In this document: one piece after another, positions 45,183 to 53,212 of the stretch
Layout: every line of letters starts with the position of its first letter
How positions within the stretch are numbered: the first letter of the stretch is position 1
Assembly: GCF_000739015.1 (NCBI RefSeq)
Contig: NZ_JPUG01000062.1
Span: forward strand, 186,001-250,000
Length of the DNA stretch: 64,000 nt
Origin: Microvirga sp. BSC39
GTDB lineage: Bacteria; Pseudomonadota; Alphaproteobacteria; Rhizobiales; Beijerinckiaceae
Reading direction: 5' to 3'
Notes under the pieces: model-generated
Seen by the model: the letters and a program-made list of their open reading frames with translations, nothing else
What the model was told of the DNA's origin: nothing
The model's database searches: none
Translations under genes and position numbers: made by a program

Positions 45183-46327
45183 CGCGTGGCTCCCTGCTGC
45201 GGATTGGCGGCATTGCCTTGTGGCTGCAGCCGTTGCTGCATCTGGTTGAGCGGCAGGAATGGCACAACACCCTGCCCGTTCTGATCCACGATGATCTTGT
45301 CGACGCCGCCGTAAACGCGCTCCATCGTCTCAAGGAAGATGCGCTCGCGGCTGACGTCGGGAGCCTTGCGGTACTCCTCATAGACCTGACGGAAGCGGGC
45401 AGCCTGACCGGACGCGTCGGCAACCGACTGCTCGCGATAGCCTTCGGCCTGCTGCACGGTGCGGGCGGCTTCGCCTCGGGCCTCGGGAACGACGCGGCTG
45501 GCGAAGGCGCCTGCCTCGTTCTGCACGCGCACCGCATCCTGCTGAGCGGCGTTCACGTCGAAGAAGGCCTGCTGGACCTCCGACGGCGGCCTGACCGCCT
45601 GGAGCTGAACGACGTTGATCAGCACGCCGGCGCCGTAGGCATCCAGGGCTTCCTGCATGATCTCGCGGACTTCCTGGGCAACGCTGGCCTGCTCGGTGGT
45701 GAGAATGGCCTGGATGTTGCGGCGGCCGATGACCTCACGCATGGCGCTCTCAGCCACCGACTTGATGGTGCCGTCAGGGTTCTGCAGGTTGAAGACGTAA
45801 TCCTGCGGACGAGCCGGGTTGATCTGCCAGACCGCATCGAAATCGATATCGACGATGTTCTCGTCTGCGGTGAGCATCAGGCTCTCTTCGATGACGTCGC
45901 GGGCACGCCCCTGGCCAGTCGGGGTGGAGCGGTATCCCACCTCGACCCGTTGCTGAGCGGTGACGTTGGGCTTCACCACGCGACCGATCGGGTAAGGCAG
46001 GTTGTAGCGCAGACCCTCGCCGGAGGTTCCCGTGAAGCGGCCGAAGATCATGTTGATGCCGACCTCGTTCGGCCGCACCGTGTAGAAGCCGGTGAGCAGC
46101 CAGACGGCAATGACACCCAAGACGAGAATGATCAGACCCCGGCCTCCCATGGAGCCGCCGGGGATGAAGTCCTTCAGCCGGTCCTGGCTGCGGCGCAGAA
46201 TATCTTCGAGATCCGGGGGATTCCCGTTCCCCTGCGGACCGCCCGAGCCCCACGGGCTCTTGCCGCCCCCTGATCCACCACGCTGCCCCCAGGGGCCACC
46301 GCCGCCGCTTTGGTTACTCCAAGGCAT
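45179..46327 (-). CDS. hflK: HflK, membrane protease modulator
   Basis: The HflC partner has 382 residues. It starts MPWSNQSGGGGPWGQRG with a Gly-rich cytoplasmic part, an anchor at about 62-78 (LIILVLGVIAVWLLTGFYTV) and an SPFH domain to about 340. GAGGAAAGG precedes ATG 46327; the track of upstream codons to 46468 has no family sequence. It heads the hflK-hflC-DUF2065-degP group, with folA 137 nt upstream. Confidence 0.95.
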   Translation of the reverse strand: MPWSNQSGGGGPWGQRGGSGGGKSPWGSGGPQGNGNPPDLEDILRRSQDRLKDFIPGGSMGGRGLIILVLGVIAVWLLTGFYTVRPNEVGINMIFGRFTGTSGEGLRYNLPYPIGRVVKPNVTAQQRVEVGYRSTPTGQGRARDVIEESLMLTADENIVDIDFDAVWQINPARPQDYVFNLQNPDGTIKSVAESAMREVIGRRNIQAILTTEQASVAQEVREIMQEALDAYGAGVLINVVQLQAVRPPSEVQQAFFDVNAAQQDAVRVQNEAGAFASRVVPEARGEAARTVQQAEGYREQSVADASGQAARFRQVYEEYRKAPDVSRERIFLETMERVYGGVDKIIVDQNGQGVVPFLPLNQMQQRLQPQGNAANPQQGATR

Positions 46328-46464
46328 AGGACGCCTTTCCTCACTTGCGAAGAGACCGGCCGAAACAGCCGATAAGAACTCGAGACGGTTGTGGGTGTTG
46401 CCTCTTCCGCCTGTCAAGCCTGCGAATTGGGGATTGTGAAGCGCTTCGTCAACCTTGAGGCGGC

Positions 46465-46977
46465 TCAACGACGCCTTTCGAGATCAATAAAGGTAAACGG
46501 ATGCTCGTCATCCGGGCCTTTCGGATGGTCCTCGCGCCTCACCTCGCGAAACTGTGACCGGTCGAAGGCCGGAAAGACCGCGTCGCCCTCGGGCGCCGTA
46601 TGGACCTGGGTCAGGAAGAGGGTCTGCACATGCGGCAGGGCCAGGGCATAGATCTCCGCCCCGCCGGCCACGGCAACCGCATCGGCTCCTGCCTTGGCGG
46701 CGAGCTCTTCCCCTTTGGCTACGGCCTCTTCCCAGGTGTGGGCCACATGTACGCCCTCGGCTGAGAATTCGCTATCGCGGGTCAGCACGATGGTCTCCCG
46801 GCCCGGCAGGGGTTTACCGATCGACTCGAACGTCTTGCGCCCCATGATCATCGGCTTGCCCATGGTGAGACGGCGGAAGCGTCCGAGATCCGTCTTGATG
46901 CGCCAGAGCAGGCGGTTGTCCCGCCCGATCACGCCATTCTCCGCCATGGCGACCACAAGAATGAGGGGAATGGTCAT
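46465..46977 (-). CDS. folA: Dihydrofolate reductase
   Basis: FolA reduces dihydrofolate to tetrahydrofolate with NADPH, restoring the cofactor used by thymidylate synthase. The 170-residue product starts MTIPLILVVAMAENGVIGRD, with LLWRIKTDLGRFRRLT at about 23, the GKPMIMGRKTFESIGKPLPG NADPH-site block at about 40, and AVAGGAEIYALALPHV near 101. It overlaps the upstream GNAT gene by 4 nt and sits in a thyA-DUF2293-GNAT-folA group. Confidence 0.96.
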   Translation of the reverse strand: MTIPLILVVAMAENGVIGRDNRLLWRIKTDLGRFRRLTMGKPMIMGRKTFESIGKPLPGRETIVLTRDSEFSAEGVHVAHTWEEAVAKGEELAAKAGADAVAVAGGAEIYALALPHVQTLFLTQVHTAPEGDAVFPAFDRSQFREVRREDHPKGPDDEHPFTFIDLERRR

Positions 46978-47456
46978 GGCTCCTCCGCCAGTCGTTGCAA
47001 GGCCTCGCCGGTCACGCGCTGCACCGTCCATTCGTCCATCGGCATCGCCCCGATGGCGCGGTAGACCTTGAGCGCCGGCTCGTTCCAGTCGAGCACCCAC
47101 CATTCGAGGCGCGCCAGCCCTTCCGCCATGCAGCGGCGGGCCAGATGCCGCAGCAGGGCCCGGCCGATTCCCTTGGAGCGGAGCTCGGGCCTCACGAAAA
47201 GGTCCTCGAGATAGATCCCGTGGCGGCCGCGGAAGGTCGAGAAATTATAGAACCACAGAGCAAAGCCGGCGGGCTCGCCCTCCCACTCGGCAATGTCCGC
47301 GAAGACGCGCGGATTGGGGCCGAAGAGCGCCTTCGCAACGTCGGCCTCGGTCGCATCGACCTCATGCGCCAGCCGCTCATATTCGGCGAGTTCACGGATG
47401 AAGCGGAAGATCAGGGCCGCGTCGGACGCTATGGCAGGTCGGATCGAGAGGGTCAT
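46974..47456 (-). CDS. GNAT family N-acetyltransferase
   Basis: The 160-residue GNAT protein starts MTLSIRPAIASDAALIFRFI. Acetyl-CoA-binding motif A is LFVRPELRSKGIGRALLRHL at about 85. The C-terminal NEPALKVYRAIGA matches the usual end. It resembles diamine-type acetyltransferases, but the substrate is not assigned. It overlaps folA by 4 nt and is 36 nt downstream of the DUF2293 gene. Confidence 0.9.
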   Translation of the reverse strand: MTLSIRPAIASDAALIFRFIRELAEYERLAHEVDATEADVAKALFGPNPRVFADIAEWEGEPAGFALWFYNFSTFRGRHGIYLEDLFVRPELRSKGIGRALLRHLARRCMAEGLARLEWWVLDWNEPALKVYRAIGAMPMDEWTVQRVTGEALQRLAEEP

Positions 47457-47492
47457 GGTTTGTTGTGACGATTCCAGCTGGAAGTGTCGAGC

Positions 47493-47798
47493 TTATTCCG
47501 TTTCGTCCTCGGCCTGAACGCGCCGCGGCGAACCCCACTCCTCCAGGACGGCGTTCATGTCGTCCAGCACGAAGAAACGGGCGCTCTCCTGATCGTAGCC
47601 GTCGTCCAGAAGGCTGTCGTAATCCGTCAGCCTGTGGCGGATATAGGCGGTGAGGGACAGCCAGGCTGCGGCCTCCGGCGAGGCGCCGTGCAGGCCGCGG
47701 CTGGCCAGCGCGTGATCGGTCACAGCCTCGAACTCGTGCCGCGGAATGCGCGGAGCGAGGATGCGGACGGCGCTCTCGATGGCCTCGCGCCTGTTCAT
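47493..47798 (-). CDS. DUF2293 family protein
   Basis: The 101-residue soluble protein shows the DUF2293 pattern: VRILAPRIPRHEFEAVTDHA at about 11, SLTAYIRHRLTDYDSLLDDG at about 47 and the tail ESARFFVLDDMNAVLEEWG. The function is unknown. It lies 5 nt after thyA and is likely translated from the same message. Confidence 0.88.
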   Translation of the reverse strand: MNRREAIESAVRILAPRIPRHEFEAVTDHALASRGLHGASPEAAAWLSLTAYIRHRLTDYDSLLDDGYDQESARFFVLDDMNAVLEEWGSPRRVQAEDETE

Positions 47799-47803
47799 GA
47801 CGG

Positions 47804-48598
47804 TCAGACCGCGACGGGAGCCTTGATGGCCGGGTGCGGGTCGTAATCCTCGATGGCGATGTCGTCGTAGGTGAAGTCGAACAGGGACCGCACCGACGGA
47901 TTGAGCCGCAGCTTCGGCAGGGATCTCGGCTCCCGGGAGAGCTGAAGGCGGGCCTGCTCCAGATGGTTGAGGTAGAGGTGCGCGTCGCCGAAGGAATGGA
48001 CGAAGTCGCCGGGCTGGAGGCCGGTTGCCTGCGCCATCATGTGCGTGAGAAGCGCGTAGGAAGCGATGTTGAAGGGCACGCCCAGGAACACGTCCGCCGA
48101 GCGCTGGTAGAGCTGGCAGGAGAGCCGCCCCTCCGCGACGTAGAACTGGAACAGGCAGTGGCAGGGCGCCAGCGCCATCTTGTCGAGATCGGCCGGGTTC
48201 CAGGCGGAGACGATCAGGCGGCGGCTGTCCGGGTTGCGGCGGATCTCGTCGAGAACCCAGCGGATCTGATCGACCGTCCCGCCATCAGGCTTGGTCCAGG
48301 AGCGCCACTGCTTGCCGTAGACGGGACCGAGATTGCCGTTCTCGTCCGCCCACTCGTCCCAGATCGAAACACCGTTCTCCTTGAGGTAGCGGATGTTGGT
48401 GTCGCCCTTCAGGAACCAGAGCAGCTCATGGATGATGGAGCGCAGGTGCAGCTTCTTTGTGGTGACGAGCGGAAAACCCTCGCTGAGATCGAAGCGCATC
48501 TGGTGGCCGAACACGGAAATCGTGCCCGTTCCGGTCCGGTCGTCCTTGCGGACGCCCTCGTCCATGATGCGGCGGATAAGATCGTGATAGGCCTGCAT
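47804..48598 (-). CDS. thyA: Thymidylate synthase
   Basis: ThyA methylates dUMP to dTMP with methylene-tetrahydrofolate, giving dihydrofolate that FolA recycles. The 264-residue product matches the E. coli length and starts [16 protein letters not shown] with GGAGG 8 nt upstream. [18 protein letters not shown] is at about 21, the catalytic Cys in [11 protein letters not shown] at about 146, and [19 protein letters not shown] at about 177. First gene of the thyA-DUF2293-GNAT-folA group. Confidence 0.97.
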   Translation of the reverse strand: MQAYHDLIRRIMDEGVRKDDRTGTGTISVFGHQMRFDLSEGFPLVTTKKLHLRSIIHELLWFLKGDTNIRYLKENGVSIWDEWADENGNLGPVYGKQWRSWTKPDGGTVDQIRWVLDEIRRNPDSRRLIVSAWNPADLDKMALAPCHCLFQFYVAEGRLSCQLYQRSADVFLGVPFNIASYALLTHMMAQATGLQPGDFVHSFGDAHLYLNHLEQARLQLSREPRSLPKLRLNPSVRSLFDFTYDDIAIEDYDPHPAIKAPVAV

Positions 48599-48770
48599 GC
48601 GGTACTCCTCCCCCAATCATAGGGCAGCGACAACCGCCTTCCGAGTCGCCTGTTCGCTATTCCTGTGAATCGGTTAATCCCCGGAGCTGACGGCCGAACG
48701 ATCGCTTCTTGACCAATGGGGCATCTCCCCGGTGGTCATATTTGATTGCCACCCAGGCGCACCCCGCTCT

Positions 48771-48798
48771 TTCAAAATCCGTCCGCCCTGCCTATATT
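48771..48798 (+). promoter_or_regulatory. Promoter of ssrA
   Basis: TTCAAA at 48771-48776 and TATATT at 48793-48798 are separated by 16 nt and end just before the acceptor piece of ssrA. This is a plausible sigma-70-type promoter. Confidence 0.5.
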
Positions 48799-48799
48799 G

Positions 48800-49138
48800 G
48801 GGGTGCCGGTCGCAAGATCGGCTATGGCGATAAACGGCTATCGGAATAAACCCATCGGACCCGGGGGCGGTACCCGGCGCCTCCACCAAAATCCAGGCAG
48901 GATCTGGCTTTCGGCGGGGGCGAAATAGGATCGACGAGGGCGTAAAGGGTAGACTTTCGCTCGGCATGGTTCCGCCGTTATCGGGCCGAATCTATAGTTG
49001 CCAACGACAACTATGCTCCGGTTGCAGTGGCTGCGTAAGCGGTCCCTAAAGCCGAATCAAAGCCCTTGCGGTTAGCACCGTAAGGCGGGGTCCGGAGGCA
49101 CCTGGCAACAGAAGCCTCCACTTTTGTCTCTGCAAGGG
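48800..49138 (+). ncRNA. ssrA: Two-piece (circularly permuted) tmRNA
   Basis: tmRNA rescues stalled ribosomes and tags the protein for proteolysis. The gene is permuted as in other alphaproteobacteria. The acceptor piece comes first (about 48800-48888), ending CGCCTCC-A-CCA with an encoded CCA. An intervening segment of about 27 nt follows, then the coding piece from GGGGGCGAAATAGGATCGAC at 48916. Its 5' GGGGGCG pairs with CGCCTCC, keeping the G-U pair of tmRNAs. The tag frame at 49000-49038 encodes ANDNYAPVAVAA and a TAA. Outer ends are approximate. Confidence 0.93.
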
Positions 49139-49145
49139 CTCGCGC

Positions 49146-49736
49146 ATGGCCGGTGGTAAAGACCTGATCCGCTACGATCTTCTGGTGCAGGACGCCCTCA
49201 AGGGTGTCGTGCGCAAAGTGCTGATCGATGCCAAGGACGGGCTTCCGGGCGAGCACCATTTCTACATCTCCTTCCAGACGGATTTTCCCGGCGTTCGCCT
49301 GTCGAACCGCCTGCGCGAGAAGTACCCGCAGGAGATGACCATCGTTCTCCAGCACCAGTACTGGGACCTGAACGTCACCGAGCACACCTTCGAGGTGGGG
49401 CTCTCCTTCTCCGGCATCCCGGAGCGGCTGCTGATCCCGTTCGATGCGCTCACGGGCTTCTTCGATCCGTCCGTCCAATTCGGCTTGAAGTTCGACAGCC
49501 AGGATGAGGACGAGGAGGAAGCCCCCGAGGCCGCACCCGCGCCTCAGCCGGCGCGCGGCCCCTCCGATCCTGTGGAACTGAAGCAGCCCCGCAAGGCGCT
49601 GCCCGCAGCGGAGAAGCCGGCAGCGGCCCCCAAGGCCGAACGGGTCGAGGCGCCTGCGGAGCAGGCTCCCGAGTCCGACGCCGCCTCAGGCACTGCCGAG
49701 GTGGTCAGCCTCGACGCCTTCCGCAAGAAGAGCTGA
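49146..49736 (+). CDS. sspB: SspB-family ClpXP adaptor
   Basis: SspB binds the ssrA tag and tethers tagged proteins to ClpXP. The 196-residue product has an SspB fold over about 1-120 (IRYDLLVQDALKGVVRKVLI, then HHFYISFQTDFPGVRLSNRL and FSGIPERLLIPFDALTGFFD). An acidic, Ala/Pro-rich linker follows to about 180. A short C-terminal tail EVVSLDAFRKKS probably docks on ClpX. It is the alpha-proteobacterial form. It starts just downstream of ssrA, with no Shine-Dalgarno seen, so it may be read from the ssrA side or be leaderless. Confidence 0.92.
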   Translation: MAGGKDLIRYDLLVQDALKGVVRKVLIDAKDGLPGEHHFYISFQTDFPGVRLSNRLREKYPQEMTIVLQHQYWDLNVTEHTFEVGLSFSGIPERLLIPFDALTGFFDPSVQFGLKFDSQDEDEEEAPEAAPAPQPARGPSDPVELKQPRKALPAAEKPAAAPKAERVEAPAEQAPESDAASGTAEVVSLDAFRKKS

Positions 49737-49745
49737 ACCTACCCT

Positions 49746-51161
49746 CTACGCTTCGACCAAAGCCCCTTTGCGCACACGCTGCGTCACGCGCATGGGCAGG
49801 CCGCCGCCTGGCCTCAAGGTGATGCGTTGAACGGGTTCCACAGCGTGTCCCTCCACGAGATCGAGCCGCATGGACCGGGCGATGGCCGCCAGCACGATCA
49901 CGGCCTCCTGCAGCGAGAAGCTCGCGCCGATGCAGACCCGTGGACCCGCTCCGAAGGGCAGATAGGCGAAGCGGTCGATCTGCTTGCGGTTCTCAGGAAG
50001 GAAGCGCTCGGGCCGGAAGGCATCGGGCTCGTCCCACAGCCTCCGGTGGCGGTGCAGCACGTATGGCGCGATCGCCACCATCGATCCGGCCGGGATCTCG
50101 AGATCCCCGATCCGATCGTCCGCGATGGCCGTGCGGCTCATATAGGGTGCGGGCGGATAGAGCCGGACGGCCTCGTCGATCACCGCGCGGGTATAGACGA
50201 GCCGCTCCAGGTGATGCGGCTCGATCGGCCCCTCACCCAGCACCTCGTCCACTTCCTGCTCGACCCGGGCGCGGGCGTGTTCGTCCTGAGAGAGAAGGTA
50301 AAGCGACCAGGACAGGGCATTGGCCGTGGTCTCGTGACCGGCGCCGATGAAGGTGACGATGTTCGTTCGCACCTCGATGTCGCTGAGACCCTTGCCGGTC
50401 TCGGGATCCGCCGCCTCGAGCAGAAGGGTGAGCAGATCGCGGGGAGCAGGCTCGCCGCTGGCGAGCAGCGCCTTGCGCGCGTCGATCAGCGCGTTGACGG
50501 TCTCCTCGAAGAACTGGATCGACGGCCTTGCGCGCAGGCGCCCGATCCTGGGCACCCAATCCGGGAAGCCGAAGATGTCGAGCGGATCGACGCGGCCGAT
50601 GGAGTTGAAGTAGCGGGTGATCGCCCGACCCAGGGCATCCGGGTCCTTCGGCACCCCTTGAGTGAAGATGGTCCGCTCCAGCACGTCGAGGGTCACGCGG
50701 GTCATGTCGAGAGCCGCATCGACCACGCGTCCGTCGGGCCGTCTCTGCCAGCGCCTGACCAGACGATCCGCCGCCTCCACCATGGCCGGAAAGAAGCCCG
50801 TGACCGTGCGCGGGGTGAAGAGCGGCGCGAGGGTGCGGCGCTGGAGCCGCCATTCGTCGCCCTCGGCCGTCACGAGGCCGCGGCCCAGCCCTGGGGCCAG
50901 GATCCGGATCTGCAGGTCGTCCTTGCGGTAGTTGGCGACATTGTCCACCAGGATGTGGCGGATGCCGGCAGGATCGCTCACCACCGTCATGCGGCCCAGG
51001 GCTCCCTCCCCCGTGACCACCGGCTCCTCGAAATGCGCCTCCATCCACATGTTCAGGGGGTTCTCGCGCACGGCGCGCAGGAAGGCCACCATGCCGAGCA
51101 GCTCGGTGCGGGGCTTGGGGTGAGGCGGGCGGAAAAGGGGCGTTTCCAGGGTGTCGCTCAT
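49746..51161 (-). CDS. Cytochrome P450
   Basis: The 471-residue soluble haem monooxygenase starts MSDTLETPLFRPPHPKP. Family motifs are the I-helix FIGAGHETTANALSW at about 283, ExxR in IDEAVRLYPPAP at about 344, and the haem-ligand FGAGPRVCIGASFSLQEAV at about 402-420 with the Cys at about 409. It resembles CYP102/CYP4-like bacterial fatty-acid hydroxylases in the EAVRLYPPAPYMSR region. The substrate is not assigned. No ferredoxin gene is adjacent, so a redox partner must come from elsewhere. Confidence 0.93.
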   Translation of the reverse strand: MSDTLETPLFRPPHPKPRTELLGMVAFLRAVRENPLNMWMEAHFEEPVVTGEGALGRMTVVSDPAGIRHILVDNVANYRKDDLQIRILAPGLGRGLVTAEGDEWRLQRRTLAPLFTPRTVTGFFPAMVEAADRLVRRWQRRPDGRVVDAALDMTRVTLDVLERTIFTQGVPKDPDALGRAITRYFNSIGRVDPLDIFGFPDWVPRIGRLRARPSIQFFEETVNALIDARKALLASGEPAPRDLLTLLLEAADPETGKGLSDIEVRTNIVTFIGAGHETTANALSWSLYLLSQDEHARARVEQEVDEVLGEGPIEPHHLERLVYTRAVIDEAVRLYPPAPYMSRTAIADDRIGDLEIPAGSMVAIAPYVLHRHRRLWDEPDAFRPERFLPENRKQIDRFAYLPFGAGPRVCIGASFSLQEAVIVLAAIARSMRLDLVEGHAVEPVQRITLRPGGGLPMRVTQRVRKGALVEA

Positions 51162-51250
51162 GCGAATTTCCAAGGCCTCCGATGCGCGTTCGCGGTTGCG
51201 AGCGCCATCATTTGAGATAAGAACACGCAACTCCATCGAAAGAGGTCAGG

Positions 51251-52645
51251 ATGTCGCCCTCCACCCGCATCGAAACAGATACCTTCGGCCACATCGACGT
51301 TCCCGCCGACAAGTTCTGGGGCGCCCAGACGCAGCGTTCCCTCCAGAACTTCCGCATCGGGACCGACCGGATGCCGCTGCCCCTGGTCCATGCGCTGGCC
51401 ATCGTGAAGCAGGCTGCGGCCCTTGTGAACAAGGATCTGGGCAAGCTGGAGCCGCGCCTGGCCGATGCCATCGCGGCCGCCGCCGCCGACGTGGTGCAGG
51501 GCAAGTACGACGACGAGTTCCCGCTCGTGGTGTATCAGACGGGCTCGGGCACCCAGTCCAACATGAACATGAACGAGGTTCTCTCGAACCTTGCCATCGA
51601 GCGCCTCGGCGGCGAGCGCGGCAGCAAGAAGCCCGTTCACCCCAACGACCACGTGAACATGGGCCAGTCGTCCAACGACTCGTTCCCCACCGCCATGCAC
51701 ATTGCGGTGGCCCGTGAAGTCCATGACCGCCTGTTGCCGGCCCTCAAGCACCTGCTGAAGGCCCTGGAGGACAAGCAGGAAGCCTTCAAGGATCTGGTGA
51801 AGATCGGCCGCACGCACCTGCAGGACGCCACCCCGGTCACCCTTGGCCAGGAATTCTCCGGCTATGCCGCGCAGGTCCGCCTCGGCATCGCCCGCATCGA
51901 GCAGACGCTGCCCGGCATCTATGCCCTGGCCCAGGGCGGCACCGCGGTCGGCACCGGCCTCAACGCCCATCCCGAATTCGCCGACCGCTTTGCCTCGAAG
52001 GTGGTTGAACTGACCGCCCTTCCCTTCACCTCGGCTACGAACAAGTTCGAGGCGCTCGCCTCCAACGACGCGCTCGTCTACACCCACGGCGCTCTGGCGA
52101 GCTTGGCGGCTGGCCTGTTCAAGATCGCCAACGACATCCGCCTGATGGGCTCAGGCCCCCGCTCCGGCATCGGCGAGATCTCCCTGCCCGAGAACGAGCC
52201 CGGATCGTCGATCATGCCCGGCAAGGTCAACCCGACCCAGGCGGAGGCCATGACGATGCTGTGCTGCCAGGTGGCCGGCAACCAGACCACCGTCACCTTC
52301 GCGGGCAGCCAAGGCCATTTCGAGCTCAACGTGTTCAAGCCGGTGATCGTGAATGCCGTGCTGCAGTCGATCCGCCTGCTGGCGGACGGCGCGGTCAGCT
52401 TCACGGACAACTGCGTGGTCGGCATCGAGCCGAACAAGGACCGCCTCAAGGAGCTGATGGAGCGTTCGCTCATGCTCGTGACCGCCCTGGCTCCGATCAT
52501 CGGCTACGACAAGGCGGCCGCCATTGCGAAGTCGGCGCACAAGAACGGCACGACGCTCAAGGAAGAGGCCCTCAAGGCCGGCGTCTCGTCCGAGGACTTC
52601 GACGCCGTGGTTCGTCCCGAGACGATGCTGCAGCCGGGCGAATAA
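51251..52645 (+). CDS. fumC: Class II fumarate hydratase
   Basis: This tetrameric, iron-independent TCA-cycle enzyme converts fumarate to malate. The 464-residue product shows [19 protein letters not shown] at about 20, [17 protein letters not shown] at about 97, [19 protein letters not shown] at about 183 and the signature [17 protein letters not shown] at about 317. GAGG provides the ribosome site. The neighbouring genes on the plus strand are small and not related by function. Confidence 0.97.
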   Translation: MSPSTRIETDTFGHIDVPADKFWGAQTQRSLQNFRIGTDRMPLPLVHALAIVKQAAALVNKDLGKLEPRLADAIAAAAADVVQGKYDDEFPLVVYQTGSGTQSNMNMNEVLSNLAIERLGGERGSKKPVHPNDHVNMGQSSNDSFPTAMHIAVAREVHDRLLPALKHLLKALEDKQEAFKDLVKIGRTHLQDATPVTLGQEFSGYAAQVRLGIARIEQTLPGIYALAQGGTAVGTGLNAHPEFADRFASKVVELTALPFTSATNKFEALASNDALVYTHGALASLAAGLFKIANDIRLMGSGPRSGIGEISLPENEPGSSIMPGKVNPTQAEAMTMLCCQVAGNQTTVTFAGSQGHFELNVFKPVIVNAVLQSIRLLADGAVSFTDNCVVGIEPNKDRLKELMERSLMLVTALAPIIGYDKAAAIAKSAHKNGTTLKEEALKAGVSSEDFDAVVRPETMLQPGE

Positions 52646-52649
52646 GGCA

Positions 52650-52761
52650 GCGCATCGTGCGGAAAAGTGGCTCCGGTTTTACGCACCGAACGATGCGCCG
52701 CTTAGAAAAGGCAGCATCGCCTGAGTCCCAAAAGTGCATTCCACTTTTGGGGCCGATGCTG
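52650..52761. repeat. Two-module palindromic intergenic repeat, copy 2
   Basis: Module B (52650-52698) has arms GCGCATCG / CGATGCGC. Module A (52712-52761) has arms CAGCATCG / CGATGCTG around CCCAAAAGTG / CACTTTTGGG. The module order is inverted relative to copy 1. It fills the gap between fumC and the DUF4169 gene. Confidence 0.75.
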
Positions 52762-52771
52762 GCGTCGCGCC

Positions 52772-52960
52772 ATGGCTGAGATCATCAATCTGCGCCAGGC
52801 GCGCAAGAACAAGGCGCGGGCCGACAAGGAGGCCCGCGCCGAACAGAACCGTGTCAGCTTCGGCCGCACAAAGGCCGAGAAGACGCTGACCAAGGCCGAG
52901 CAGGACATGGCGAAGAGCCGCCTCGAGGCCCACAAGCGCGATCCCGACGAGACGCCGTGA
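52772..52960 (+). CDS. DUF4169 family small protein
   Basis: The 62-residue charged helical protein starts MAEIINLRQARKNKARADKE, with RVSFGRTKAEKTLTKAEQ in the middle, matching DUF4169. It is rich in Lys, Arg and Glu. The function is unknown. Its TGA is directly followed by the ATG of the next gene, so the two form an operon. Confidence 0.85.
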   Translation: MAEIINLRQARKNKARADKEARAEQNRVSFGRTKAEKTLTKAEQDMAKSRLEAHKRDPDETP

Positions 52961-53212
52961 ATGGGCTTTGCGGTTCTCAAGCGCTCCGTCTCCATTGCCG
53001 GCCACCGGACGAGCATCTCCCTTGAGGAGCCGTTCTGGGAGGGCCTGAGGGAAATCGCCGAGCGGGAGACAATCTCCGTTCAGGCCCTGATCGGGCGCAT
53101 CGATGCGGAGCGCGGCGAGCAGAACCTGTCCTCAGCCATCCGGGTCTTCGTGCTCAATGACGTGCGAAGCCGGTTGGAAGCCGCCGATCAGCGTACCGGC
53201 GGCGCCCCGTAG
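52961..53212 (+). CDS. Ribbon-helix-helix domain protein
   Basis: The 83-residue protein has an RHH-type DNA-binding fold: LKRSVSIAGHRTSISLEEPF at the N-terminus, then two helices around EGLREIAERETISVQALIGR and SSAIRVFVLNDVRSRLEA. It may be a small transcription regulator, or the family may have drifted to another role. It follows the DUF4169 gene with no gap, and its 3' end overlaps the convergent AsmA gene by 25 nt. Confidence 0.82.
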   Translation: MGFAVLKRSVSIAGHRTSISLEEPFWEGLREIAERETISVQALIGRIDAERGEQNLSSAIRVFVLNDVRSRLEAADQRTGGAP

